A stretch of 64,000 bases of DNA from Candidatus Mycobacterium methanotrophicum (GTDB lineage Bacteria; Actinomycetota; Actinomycetes; Mycobacteriales; Mycobacteriaceae): NCBI RefSeq assembly GCF_023515995.1, contig NZ_CP097320.1, positions 2,108,001 through 2,172,000 of the forward strand. Reading direction: 5' to 3'. Each line of letters opens with the position of its first letter. Position 1 is the stretch's first letter. Under the pieces are notes generated by a model. That model had not been told where the DNA came from. It was given only the letters and a program-made list of their open reading frames with translations, and made no database searches. Of this stretch, positions 49,501 to 56,644 are shown one piece after another. The position numbers and the translations under genes are program-made.

Positions 49501-51647
49501 ATCTCGCGTTACCGCGAGCAACTGATTATGCGCTGGCGCCCACGGAACGCGGCGCGATCGACAACCTGCGCCTGACCGAGGCGGAAGTGCCGCCGCCGGA
49601 CGACGGCTATGTGCAGGTCCGAGTTGAAGCCGCTGGTTTGAACTTCCGGGATGTGCTCAATGTGCTGGGCCTCTACCCCGGCGATCCGGGCCCGATCGGC
49701 GGCGACTTCGCTGGCGCCGTCACCCAGGTGGGTGGCGGCGTCAGCGGACTCGAGGTGGGCATGCGCGTCTACGGATTCATGCAGGGCGCGTTCGCCAGCA
49801 GGTTCAACGTGCCGGCCCAGTTGCTGGCGCCGATTCCCGACCGCCTGAGCGCGGTAGCCGCGGCGACCATTCCCGCTGCGGCACTCACGGCCCGACTCGC
49901 ATTCGACTGGGCGCAGCTGAAGCCGGGTGACCGTGTGCTCATCCACGCCGCCAGCGGTGGTGTCGGACTGGCCGCCATCCAGATGGCCCAGCAGCACGGG
50001 GCGGTCGTCTTCGCCACCGCAAGCACCTACAAACGCGCGACGCTGCGCAAGCTGGGTGTGAAATACGTCTACGACTCGCGCAGTACCGATTTCGCCGATC
50101 AAATCCTCGTTGATACTGACGGTGCCGGCGTCGATGTGGTACTCAACAGCCTGACCAATGAGGGGTTTGTCGAAGCGACCGTACGGGCGACGGCCCAAAA
50201 CGGCCGGTTCGCCGAAATCGCCAAGCGAGACATCTGGACTCGCGAACAGATGGCGGCGGCCCGTCCCGATATCGCCTACGAGATCGTTGCGCTGGATACG
50301 GTTACCTTCGATGAGCCCGAGCGTATTCGTGGCTTGCTGGGCGAGGTGTCGGACGGGTTGGCTCAAGGGGAGTGGGCGCCACTACCCGCCGAGATCTACC
50401 CCCTGACCGAGGCGAAGACGGCTTTCCGCCGGATGCAGCAAGCGCGGCATATCGGAAAGATCGTGCTGCACATGCCGAATCCGTTGCAGCCGCGCGGCGA
50501 TCGCAGCTATCTGATCACCGGTGGCCTCGGTGCTATCGGTCTGTACACGGCGGCCTATCTGGCCCAACTCGGTGCTGGTGACATCGTGTTGACCAGCCGG
50601 CGCGAGCCGGATGCGCAGGCACAACAGGCAATTGAGGACATCACCGAGCGCTACCGCTGCCGCGTCCACACCTTCGCGGCCGATATCGGCGACGAGACGC
50701 AGGTCGCCCAGTTGCTGGAGCGGATCCGCGCGGAGTTACCGCCGCTCGCGGGAGTGGCGCACTTGGCAGGAGTGCTCGACGACGCGCTGCTGTCACAGCA
50801 GAGCCTGGAGCGTTTCCGCACGACGTTGGCGCCCAAGGCGTTCGGCGCCATCTACTTGGACCGGTTGACGAAGAAGGACGATCTCGACTTCTTCATCGTG
50901 TCCTCCTCGGTGTCCAGCTTGCTCGGTTCACCCGGCCAGGCGAACTACTCGACTGCCAATGCGCTGCTCGACGGGCTGGTCGCGGAACGACAGGCGCGCG
51001 GCTTGCCGGCGACCGGCGTCAACTTTGGACCCTGGGCCAGGGGTGGCATGGCCGCGTCGGAAGCGGTGCGCGCCAACATCAGTGCGCAAGGCCTAATTCC
51101 GCTGGAACCCTCGGCTGCCCTAGGAGCGCTCGCGCAGGTCGTCGCCAACGGAACGGCGCAGGCAACCGTCATCAAAGCCAACTGGCAGCGTGCTGCCAAG
51201 GTGCTGGGCAGTTCTCGCCCACCGATTCTCGACCTGGTGTTGCCGAGTGCGGCCGGGGAGATAACCGGTGACAGTGAGTTGCTCCGGAAACTGCAGGAAA
51301 TTCCGGTGGCGCAGCGCGCCGGGTTCATTACCGAATTCCTGCAGCGCGAAGTGCAGGGTTTCCTGCGCCTTGCGCAACCGCCGGCCGCCACCAGTCGGTT
51401 CTTGGACCTGGGCACGGATTCACTGATGGCGGTCGAACTTCGCAACCGGTTGCACAGCCAGTTCGGTGGCGCGTTCACGATCAACGCCACCGCGGTGTTC
51501 GACTACCCTACGATTGGTGGGCTCGCCGAGTATCTTGCGGATCAGCTGCCCGAGTCGGATACCCAGTCGGCCTCGGAAACGGGCGCGGCGTCAGTCGGCG
51601 ACATTGAACCCCGAAATGACCTTGGTGGGCCGGACTCGGACAACTAA
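40593..51647 (+). CDS. pks: Bimodular type I polyketide synthase for TPP (phleic acids)
   Basis: A 3684-residue enzyme. Module 1: KS (about 13-435, Cys184 in DTACSSS), AT (about 545-860, Ser642 in GHSVGQ), KR with its structural half (about 1040-1370) and ACP (Ser1503 in LGMDSLM). Module 2: KS (about 1569-1995, Cys1739), AT (about 2098-2420, Ser2197), DH (about 2480-2760, His2498 in DHVIYGTVVVPG), structural KR half, ER (about 2980-3295), KR (about 3300-3490) and ACP (Ser3610 in LGTDSLM). Both ATs have HAFH, the malonyl type, so the product should be unbranched. Module 1 has no DH or ER. There is no loading domain and no thioesterase, which fits starter supply by FadD23 and off-loading by PapA3. 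The two-module plan suits repeated four-carbon additions, as in phleic acids. Its 3' end overlaps the convergent PPOX remnant by 57 bases. Confidence 0.93.
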   Translation: MASVAGHQGPAAAFAIVGYAARFPGAADANEFWQVLRHGRDAVSDVPQDRWDVDEFFDPDPDTPGKIATRRAGFVDDVTGFDAPFFGMSTREVRLLDPQHRLLLETAWRAVEHSGTAPTALANTNTGVFVGLATHDYLGMASAELTFPEIEAYMAIGTSNAAAAGRISYRLGLQGPSMAVDTACSSSLVAIHQACQALRSGECDLALAGGANVLLTPATMITFSRAHMLAPDGRCKTFDAAADGYVRGEGCGVIVVKRLEDAMRDGDRIRAVIRGSAINQDGASGGLTVPNGVAQQRVIVEALKRAGVAPGDVGYLEAHGTGTSLGDPIEAQAAGAVFGVGRDASRPLLIGSAKTNIGHLEAAAGIAGVIKVILSLEHELLPPHLHFRNPSPHIPWDRLALQVVQEATPWERDGRPRIAGISSFGFAGTNAHVVLEEAPQQVSEVAVAPSRIDQSGHRRFGVLPLSARTPAALVQLADQYRSWLSAHPEASLADVCFTAGVGRAHFEHRAALVVDSKEIAGELLGALADDRPAPGLVRGVSDDKPKTAWLFTGQGSQYPGMAKELFDTAPVFAETLTRCAAVVADVLEKPLLDVIFDADAPNSEETLRQTSYAQPALFAVEMGLASLWQSWGFEPDVVLGHSVGQYSAACVAGVFSLEDGALLMAERGRLFGSLPAGGRMVAAFTAAERVESLTDEFPSLSVAAYNGVNTVLSGPAQDLDKAVARLMADGVRCDWLETSHAFHSALLEPILDEFESYANRFNFSSPQRLLVCNRTGAALGRSVTLDGAYWRRHARQPVEFAKSVRTLADLGCKVLLEVGPQPVLTAAALRAWPDPATTPRAIASLRRNTVDHRQITEALADAYVLGHLPDFGALRQGSARKLDLPTYPFQHRQYWYRDNRERPHQEQNIAARTEAVRLLEDDRIEELAALLDGASGNQQTVDVLTKLAAQHNQQRQTRSIADGRYEVRWEKYAAAVPSAQAGQGSTWLIIGDDGNVTQPLVDALTAHGHQHRILRLPVSDADEEQLEVGLRAAVAEDPTLRIVDVAALDTGSAPSMRSLLRMQHRVLGGTRRIFRAAVAAELRRPIWMVTRGAQRVIDTDTVSPDQSCLWGFGRAASLEFPQVWGGLADLAGASADEWSLFINQVLAASPDSVTEDQLALRDEAVYVARLVRRVGPAGATPLALRDDATYLVTGGLGAIGLEIAGYLAVHGARHLALTGRRSPSDAAQQRIDALCEQHGCEVRVVAADVADAHDVARLLATMQAELPPLAGIVHAAGEIGTTPLSVQDDSEVDRVFAGKVWGAWHLSEAAADLQLDFFLSTSSIASVWGGFGQTAYGAANAFLDGLAWRLREHGVRGISVNFGPWSVGMADQQARAQLGKRGIKTLSPADALAGMADLMAASSAQGAANGTVARIDWARFLPLYQQAGRRAFLAELEREVPDTAPTPTLSGKTQLVERLTNAPVQHRKKLLADYLRDAVAEVTRVDAAEIREDAGFFDLGMDSLMAVELRRRIEQGVGREIPATLAMDYPRLSDVVDYLLGDVLGFSEQAPAKSGPALASAVTTRTDEPIAIVAVSCRFPGAPDPEAFWEVLSGGVNAIREVPEDRFDIDEFYDPDPETAGKIYSRFGGYLDGIDGFDPEFFGISPREAVWIEPQQRLMLETAWEGLERAGYSPATLRGSRTGIFVGVAANEYAHLLSAEAVDKIEPHFITGNALNAISGRVAFALGLEGPAVALDTACSSSLVAVHQACQALHSGDCDLALAGGVNVLLSPVTNIAASRARMLSPVGRCKTFDASADGYVRGEGCGILVLKRLSDAVRDGDRVCAVIPSSAVNQDGASSGLTVPNGGAQQRLIGTALARAGLTGGDVDYLEAHGTGTPLGDPIEVQAAGAVYGAARDADRPLLMGSVKTNIGHLESASGAAGLIKVVLSLQHGMLPQSLHFDTPSPHIPWDSLLVRVVDEPTPWQASGRPRRAGVSSFGFTGTNAHVLIEEAPPQSPVAAAPEPANIDESVNVLPLSARSPEALAALARRYGAWLDEHPAVDIADVCLTAGAGRSHFEHRAALVVDSVVSARDSLAELAENKLRPGMIRGECTDRPTTAWLFTGQGSQHPGMARELFDAEPVFAETVTRCADAVKGILARPLLEVLFATDRETGGEAGETLKHTSFAQPALFAVEMGLARLWQSWGVEPDVVLGHSVGQYAAACVAGVFSLEDGARLMAERGRLFGSLPEGGRMVAVFADAKHVEEIASEFSRISLAAYNGPNSVLSGPGEDLQQIATKCGNDGIRCSWLETSHAFHSELLEPVLGEFESYARQLQYAMPTLPLVCNRTGTVLTAETPLDAPYWRRHSRQPVQFAESVRTVAALGCSVLMEIGPQPVLTGAAVQVWPEHLAAPRAIASLRKGVGDQRQIAEALAAAYVSGHRPNFAALHHQPRRRLELPTYPFQRRRFWPKTSGTAGFDGQGAGASGIVGGAKDLASGDSVYTSRLSVKSQPWLSDHVIYGTVVVPGATYAAMALAAVGPPARVQDVFFYEPIILPEKTSREVQLTLHPLEDGGGWSFRVHSRPYGVRDTEWAFNADGTVVTGIEDEPVAESAEPIDAVIESMERTRPQQLFETFADMELAWGPAWSNSLKSLWVGEGEAIGDVIVGAELTEHLGTEPIHPVLLDLCTGVAFPAFPALLAAEQGVSDLFLPLRYGRVELREKMPRRFYCRAKWHTSGLDVETQVFDLDFVDRDGRRLGGIREFTVKRAPREALLRGLGGDATRLLYTLGWHEVPPPASSDDPPNTIGTWLIAGFDELAAKLPGCISFDRRTDPEQLGQLLAQAHGRGMPFCGVVWRSTGPGVEESSAESAARLETEVGHLLSAVHTVQGDPAIKLPGGLWIITERAVATESGEPVDPVQAALWGLGRTVVNEEPGLRCRLIDCDGSEDAVHSLADLLGAPSQALNEPELALRQGKFLASRLLQWSRSGHLALPRATDYALAPTERGAIDNLRLTEAEVPPPDDGYVQVRVEAAGLNFRDVLNVLGLYPGDPGPIGGDFAGAVTQVGGGVSGLEVGMRVYGFMQGAFASRFNVPAQLLAPIPDRLSAVAAATIPAAALTARLAFDWAQLKPGDRVLIHAASGGVGLAAIQMAQQHGAVVFATASTYKRATLRKLGVKYVYDSRSTDFADQILVDTDGAGVDVVLNSLTNEGFVEATVRATAQNGRFAEIAKRDIWTREQMAAARPDIAYEIVALDTVTFDEPERIRGLLGEVSDGLAQGEWAPLPAEIYPLTEAKTAFRRMQQARHIGKIVLHMPNPLQPRGDRSYLITGGLGAIGLYTAAYLAQLGAGDIVLTSRREPDAQAQQAIEDITERYRCRVHTFAADIGDETQVAQLLERIRAELPPLAGVAHLAGVLDDALLSQQSLERFRTTLAPKAFGAIYLDRLTKKDDLDFFIVSSSVSSLLGSPGQANYSTANALLDGLVAERQARGLPATGVNFGPWARGGMAASEAVRANISAQGLIPLEPSAALGALAQVVANGTAQATVIKANWQRAAKVLGSSRPPILDLVLPSAAGEITGDSELLRKLQEIPVAQRAGFITEFLQREVQGFLRLAQPPAATSRFLDLGTDSLMAVELRNRLHSQFGGAFTINATAVFDYPTIGGLAEYLADQLPESDTQSASETGAASVGDIEPRNDLGGPDSDN

Positions 51648-51962
51648 CTCGCCGGTCACGGCGTTGCGCTGGCCGAATTCTTTGGCACGGTGGGCGCCCA
51701 TGTAGCGTCCGCCGATTCGAGTCGCGATCTCGAGCAGGTCCGCTGCATCGTCCTGCACCGACGCCGTGCCCTGCACCTGCACCTGCACAAACGAGTACGG
51801 CGCATGCGGGCCGTCGACGCAGATGACGACCCGTGAATCCCGGGCCAGCGCACGGCCTTTCGCCGTGTCGCGGCCGGTGTTGAACACCAGCTGCCCGTTG
51901 TCGACGATGAACCACACCGGCGCTACCAGCGGCCGGCCGTCGGCGGCGGGGTAACCGAGCAT
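51591..51962 (-). pseudogene. PPOX-class flavin/F420 oxidoreductase, N-terminally truncated
   Basis: A 123-codon frame with RPLVAPVWFIVDNGQLVFNT, GRALARDSRVVICVD and IGGRYMGAHRAKEFG, then ELVVRVRPTKVISG. This is a split-barrel PPOX protein, a fold that uses F420 or FMN in mycobacteria. The first 15 to 20 residues of the usual domain are missing, replaced by sequence running into the FadE remnant. It could still be expressed from ATG 51962, but a truncated relic is more likely. Its last 57 bases overlap the end of pks. Confidence 0.65.
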
Positions 51963-51964
51963 CG

Positions 51965-52782
51965 CGGTGCGGGTGGGTGCGCTCGACCGCGGTCAGCCGC
52001 GCCGCATAGTGGCCCACGGGATATTCCGCGGTCCTACCGATGCCGCCGTGCAGCTGAATCGACTCCTGCGCGATGTGTCGTCCCGATCGGCCGATCTGCA
52101 GCTTGGCCCTGGCCGCGACGACCGGGTCCAGATTGCCGTCGGCAATCGACATCGCGGCGTAGAAGTTCATGCTGCGGGCCAGTTCCAGCGACACGCACAT
52201 GTCGGCGGCACGCTGCGTCAGCGTCTGAAACGTGTTGAGCGCGAACTGCTTGCGCGTCTTGAGATGATCGGTGGTCAACCGAAGCGCCTCTTCCATGGCA
52301 CCGACCGCCTCCGCGCACAATGCCGACTGGATGCGCACGACGCCGTTGCGGATCGCCGCCGACGCGTCCACCGCGCCGCCGAGCGGGGCGCCCGGCGTCT
52401 GGTCCAGGTCGATCTGGGCACCCCGCTGGCCGTCGAAGGTGCGATACGGCTGGCGACTCACGGCCTCGCCGTCGACCAGGAACAAACCGATTCCGCCGTC
52501 GGGTAACTTCGCGCCGACCACCAGGCTGTCGGTGCCCGCGCCGGCGAGCACCGGGTTCTTCCGGCCGCTGAGCAGCCACGAATCACCGTGCCGCACAGCG
52601 GTTGTCGCGATACTCTCGGCGGACGCAGCGCGCATCACGGGTTCGAGGTGGGTGAATGCCAGCAACCGCTGCCCGGCGGCGACCTCGTCCTTGTGGCGGC
52701 TTTCCGGGTCATAGCCTCGGGACAGCAAGTCGCGGGTGGTGTCGCGCAGCAGTAGCTGCTCGTCGCTCAACTCAAAGTCCAT
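51965..52782 (-). pseudogene. Acyl-CoA dehydrogenase (FadE), deleted and truncated
   Basis: From ATG 52782 it reads MDFELSDEQLLLRDTTRDLL and later QSALCAEAVGAMEEALRLTT, KQFALNTFQTLTQRAADMCV and AQESIQLHGGIGRTAEYPVG, all typical of acyl-CoA dehydrogenases. Between DLLSRGYDPESR and DEVAAGQRLLAF about 60 codons of the N-terminal helical domain are missing. The C-terminal end is lost at about 51980, where the sequence passes into the PPOX relic. The 424-codon open frame through all this is a chimera. Confidence 0.75.
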
Positions 52783-52804
52783 GGCTCTATCTCACACTCC
52801 TGTC

Positions 52805-53385
52805 TTACAAGCCGAGAATGGTCGACGCAATGATGGTGCGCTGAACTTCGTTGCTGCCACCGTAAATCGACGTCTTGCGGTAGTTGAGGTAGTGCGGCAC
52901 GCTGCCCTGCGCCCACTGCGGTGATCTCGTCGCCGGCCTCGAGCGGCAGCGCATCCGGGCTCGCGACTTCGACGAGCAATTCCGTGGTGAGCTGCTGCAA
53001 AACGCTGTTCCGCAACTTGAGCACCGACGACACCGGATTGGGTTTACCGTCCGCAGAGCCGGACGCGACCCGCACCTGCGTGAGTTCTAATGCCAACAAG
53101 TCGTTTTCGGCTTCAGCGAGCCGGGCGGCAAACAGCGGATCGTCGAGCATGCCGGTGTCGGTGGCGCACTCTTTGACCTCGGCGAGACGGACCTTGGTCC
53201 GGCCCACCCCGGCGATGCCGGTCCGCTCGTTGCCCAACAGGAACTTCGCGTAGGTCCAGCCTTGATTCTCTTCTCCGGCAAGCTGATCGGCGGGCACCCG
53301 GACGTCTTCGAAGAACACCTCGTTGACCTCGACGCTGCCGTCGATCAGCTTGATCGGCCGCATCGTGATGCCCGGGGTGTCCGAG
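52805..53385 (-). pseudogene. Second acyl-CoA dehydrogenase (FadE), C-terminal half only
   Basis: Begins abruptly near 53385 in DTPGITMRPIKLIDGSVEVN, continues EVFFEDVRVPADQLAGEENQ and GWTYAKFLLGNERTGIAG, then loses frame near 52915. The true end, SIYGGSNEVQRTIIASTILG, is in another frame and stops at 52805. The flavin-binding first half is missing where an IS256 fragment abuts. With the next gene it probably formed a two-subunit dehydrogenase. Confidence 0.75.
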
Positions 53386-53525
53386 CAGGCCGTCACCACG
53401 ATCACCGACCGGGTGATCGAAGCGATGAGCGAGCGGCAGAACCGTCCGCTGGACCCGGTGTATCCGGTGGTGTTCATCGACGCGATCAACGTCAAGATTC
53501 GTGAGGGCAACGTCGCCGACCGGCC
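53380..53525 (+). mobile_element. IS256-family transposase fragment
   Basis: Plus frame reads VTTITDRVIEAMSERQNRPL, then DPVYPVVFIDAINVKIREGN and VADRP. This is the block around the first catalytic aspartate (FIDAI) of Mutator/IS256-type transposases. Only about 48 codons remain, wedged between the second FadE relic and the SDR relic. No ends or flanking duplication were identified. Confidence 0.75.
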
Positions 53526-54064
53526 CGGGCATCAACGAAGTGACCGTGACTGCGGTTCCGCGCAACTCATCCTGCAGTGCTTCGGCGAACGACTGAATGA
53601 ACGGCTTGGATGCGTTGTACACCGACTGGTAGGGACCTGGCATCATCGCCGCGATCGACGACGTGAACAGCAGCTTGCCGGCGTCGCGGCGCACCATGTC
53701 CGGCAGGACCAGCTTGGTCAGGTGCACCGTTGACCGCACGTTCAGGTCGACGATCGAAAGGTTGTCCTTCGAGTTTGCTGTCCACGAAGCTTTGGCCGGC
53801 GCCTCTGCCGGCGTTGAGCGCCGCTGCGTCGAGTTGCCGACCGCTCTCAGTAATCTGCTGATAGAGTATTTCGACGCCGTCCGAGGTGCGCAGATCCACC
53901 TGAACCGGCCTGACATCGGTATTCCATTCGGACAACTCGGTGGCCGCCGCGTGAATACCGTCATCGTCGGAGGCAACCACAAGATCAAAGCCGTGCTGCG
54001 CAAACTCCTTGGCGAGCTGGAAGCCGATACCACTTGATGCGCCGGTGATCAGTGCAAAACCCAT
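53522..54064 (-). pseudogene. Short-chain dehydrogenase/reductase, frameshifted and truncated
   Basis: From ATG 54064 it reads MGFALITGASSGIGFQLAKE with the Rossmann TGxxxGIG motif. Near 53790 the frame shifts. The second part (LNVRSTVHLTKLVLPDMVRR, LLFTSSIAAMMPGPYQSVYN, ASKPFIQSFAEAL) carries the YxxxK catalytic pair (Y and K in YNASK). It ends at SLMPGP next to the IS256 fragment. One frameshift plus loss of the C-terminus make it inactive. Confidence 0.75.
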
Positions 54065-54187
54065 GGGCCTCGGCTACCCGGCTGGCCAACCGTCAAACTC
54101 GTACACAGTCGGCAGTCAGTGCACAACCGGCGTCGCCAGCCTCGGCGACGGCACTGGCGCGACAGCCGGCGCACCTACCGTCGGCGC

Positions 54188-55015
54188 ATGCGCACAGAAC
54201 TGCCCGCCGAGCGGCTGCATCGACGGCTCGGCGCCCAACCGGACAGCGATGCCGACGCTACCGATGCCGACACCGACCCCAACTCCCTGCTGCCACGGTG
54301 GCTTCCGGACAGTTCCGGACAGCACGGCGGCGGTTGGCTCTCGCGGGTGCGCGCCGACCCGGGCCGGGCGGGCGCTGTCGCGTTGGCTGCGGTCGCCGCA
54401 GTCGCGGTGCTGGTCACCATCTTTACATTGATGCGCGACCAGTCCGCACCCGTGATGTCGGCGAAACTGCCGCCGGTCGACGCCGTGGCGTCGGCGAGCC
54501 GCCGCCCGAGTTCAAGTCAGCCGGCCACCCCGAGTCAACCGGTGGTGGTCAGTGTGGTGGGCCTGGTTCACACGCCCGGCCTGGTCACCTTGGCGCCGGG
54601 GGCGCGGATCGCCGACGCGCTCAAGGCGGCGGGCGGCGCAACGGATGGCGCCGACACCATCGGGCTGAACATGGCCCGCCAAGTCGGCGACGGCGAACAG
54701 ATCGTCGTCGGCATCGCGCCCGTCAAGGGGCAACCGCCGGTGTTGGGCAGTTCGGTCAGCTCCGGCTCCGCCGCCCTGGGCACGCCGGGCCCGCCATCTC
54801 GTCAGGACAAACCCGCGCGGGAGCAGCCGGTCAACCTGAACACCGCAACTGTGCAGCAGTTGGACGCCCTGCCCGGGGTGGGCCCGGTGACGGCGGCAGC
54901 GATCGTGGCCTGGCGGGACGCCAACGGAAAGTTCACCAGCGTCGATCAACTCGCCGAGGTCGACGGCATCGGCCCGGCGCGTCTGGAAAAGCTGCGCCCA
55001 CTGGTTCGTGTCTAA
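54188..55015 (+). CDS. comEA: ComEA-like DNA-binding protein
   Basis: A 275-residue protein (Rv2415c-like). It has a cytosolic N-terminus (MRTELPAERLHRRLG), a transmembrane helix near 58-80 (AVALAAVAAVAVLVTIFTLM), an SLBB domain (about 120-172, VVSVVGLVHTPGLVTLAPGA) and two helix-hairpin-helix motifs at the end (VNLNTATVQQLDALPGVGPV and AEVDGIGPARLEKLRPLV). ComEA binds DNA outside the membrane in competent bacteria; competence is not established in most mycobacteria. ATG 54188 is chosen because homology starts there. comEC follows after five bases. Confidence 0.9.
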   Translation: MRTELPAERLHRRLGAQPDSDADATDADTDPNSLLPRWLPDSSGQHGGGWLSRVRADPGRAGAVALAAVAAVAVLVTIFTLMRDQSAPVMSAKLPPVDAVASASRRPSSSQPATPSQPVVVSVVGLVHTPGLVTLAPGARIADALKAAGGATDGADTIGLNMARQVGDGEQIVVGIAPVKGQPPVLGSSVSSGSAALGTPGPPSRQDKPAREQPVNLNTATVQQLDALPGVGPVTAAAIVAWRDANGKFTSVDQLAEVDGIGPARLEKLRPLVRV

Positions 55016-55020
55016 GACCG

Positions 55021-56631
55021 GTGCACAACCCATCCGGCGGCGACGCCGCGACGGCAGCGTCATCGCGCCGCTCCTCCTCATCGCTGGGGTCTGCATCGTC
55101 GCCGCCGCGGCTGGATGCCCGTCTGGTGCCGGCCGCGTTGACCAGTTGGACAGTCACCGCCGCGGGAATCATCTGGCCGATCGGCGGCGTGGTCGGCTCG
55201 GTGTGTGCGGTCGTGAGCGCCTTGGGCCTTGTGTTGTGGCGCACCGGCCGGCGAAACCCGCGGATGCGTGCCATCGGCGTCGGAGTGGTCGCCGTTGGCG
55301 TCGTCGGGGCAGGGTACGGGTTTGGGATTGCGTTGCGCGCCAACGCAGTCGCCGGCCATCCCGTCACTGCGGCATTCGGGACGGCTGCGCAGGTGGTGGT
55401 CACGCCCAGCGAAAGCGCGGTGTCGGTGGGCTCAGGACGTTCGGGCAGGCTGATGTTTCGTGCCACATTGCAGCAACTGGGACGCGACCCGATGTCGGGC
55501 CGAGTGGTGGTTTTCGCGCCGGCGCGCGACTTCACTGCCGTGATGGTCGGTCAGCCGATGCGCTTCCGCGCCAGGATCACCCGCCCGACCCGACATGACC
55601 TGACCGTCGCGGCGGTGAACGCGGTCGGCCCGCCGACGATGGGTCGCGCGGGGCCGGTGCATCGCGCTGCGTACGCAGTCCGTACGGCGTTCGCCGCCAC
55701 CGCCGGGCACGTGCTGTCTGCAGACCAAGCGGCGATGCTGCCGGCGCTGGTGCTCGGCGACACTTCGACGGTCAGTGCGATCACCAGCCGAGATTTCCGT
55801 GCCGCGGGTTTGACGCACCTGACAGCGGTATCCGGGGCCAATGTCACGATCGTGTGCGGAGCGGTGCTGTTCTCGTCGCGGCTGATCGGTCCGCGGGCGG
55901 CGGTGGCGCTGGCCGGTATCGCCTTGGTGGTGTTCGTCATCGTCGTACAGCCCACGGCCAGCGTGCTGCGCGCGGCGGTGATGGGCGCGATAGCGCTGGT
56001 CGGCATGCTGTCTTCGCGGCGGCGGCAAGCGATTCCAGCGCTTGCCGCCGCCGTGCTGGTGTTGATGGTCGCCGCTCCGCAGTTGGCTGTCGACGTAGGC
56101 CTCGCGCTATCGGTGGTGGCCACGGCGGCGCTGGTGGCCATCGCGCCGATCTGGTCGCAGCGCTTGGTCGCGGGCGGCTGGCCCAGGCCGCTGGCGGACG
56201 CCGTCTGCGTCGCGTGTGCAGCGCAGTTGGTGACGGCGCCACTGATCGCCGGGATATCGGGTCGGGTGAGTCTGGTGGCCGCCGCAGCCAATCTCGCAGT
56301 GGCGGCGCTGATCGCGCCGATCACCGTGCTCGGCAGCGCGGCCGCCGCGCTGTGCTCGTGCTGGCCGGCCGCCGCGCAGTTGCTGATCCGGTTCACCGGA
56401 CCCGAACTGTGGTGGGTGTTGCGGATCGCGCATTGGGCAGCCGCCGTGCCCGCCGCCAGCCTGCCGGTGCCGTCCGGCATATCCGGGGTCCTGACGGTCG
56501 GCCTTGCTGCGCTCCTGGCCGCGCTGTTGTGGCGGCGGCGCTGGTTTCGGGCCGGGATGGCGGTCGCAGCTGCCGGGCTGATTTCTTGGTCGTTGTCGGG
56601 CCTGCTGGTAGGAGCTGTCGGCCGCACATGA
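55021..56631 (+). CDS. comEC: ComEC/Rec2-family membrane protein
   Basis: A 536-residue polytopic membrane protein (Rv2414c-like), the putative DNA channel of the competence system. It starts with two or three helices, an OB-like region ([20 protein letters not shown]) and then the ComEC core, with the signature [19 protein letters not shown] near 265 and about eight helices. It lacks the C-terminal metallo-beta-lactamase domain of long ComEC proteins, as in other mycobacteria. GTG 55021 is a reasonable start but others are possible, because the N-terminus is poorly conserved. Confidence 0.88.
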   Translation: MHNPSGGDAATAASSRRSSSSLGSASSPPRLDARLVPAALTSWTVTAAGIIWPIGGVVGSVCAVVSALGLVLWRTGRRNPRMRAIGVGVVAVGVVGAGYGFGIALRANAVAGHPVTAAFGTAAQVVVTPSESAVSVGSGRSGRLMFRATLQQLGRDPMSGRVVVFAPARDFTAVMVGQPMRFRARITRPTRHDLTVAAVNAVGPPTMGRAGPVHRAAYAVRTAFAATAGHVLSADQAAMLPALVLGDTSTVSAITSRDFRAAGLTHLTAVSGANVTIVCGAVLFSSRLIGPRAAVALAGIALVVFVIVVQPTASVLRAAVMGAIALVGMLSSRRRQAIPALAAAVLVLMVAAPQLAVDVGLALSVVATAALVAIAPIWSQRLVAGGWPRPLADAVCVACAAQLVTAPLIAGISGRVSLVAAAANLAVAALIAPITVLGSAAAALCSCWPAAAQLLIRFTGPELWWVLRIAHWAAAVPAASLPVPSGISGVLTVGLAALLAALLWRRRWFRAGMAVAAAGLISWSLSGLLVGAVGRT

Positions 56632-56644
56632 CACGATCAAAGCC

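Noticed and set aside
40593..51647. Identification of the PKS as Pks12 (mycoketide synthase)
   Set aside because: Pks12 is longer and has DH and ER in both modules. Here module 1 has neither, and the neighbours are papA3, mmpL10 and fadD23.
51508..52782. A single 424-codon FadE gene
   Set aside because: The frame joins a FadE with an internal deletion to out-of-frame PPOX and pks antisense sequence. The acyl-CoA dehydrogenase part ends near 51980.
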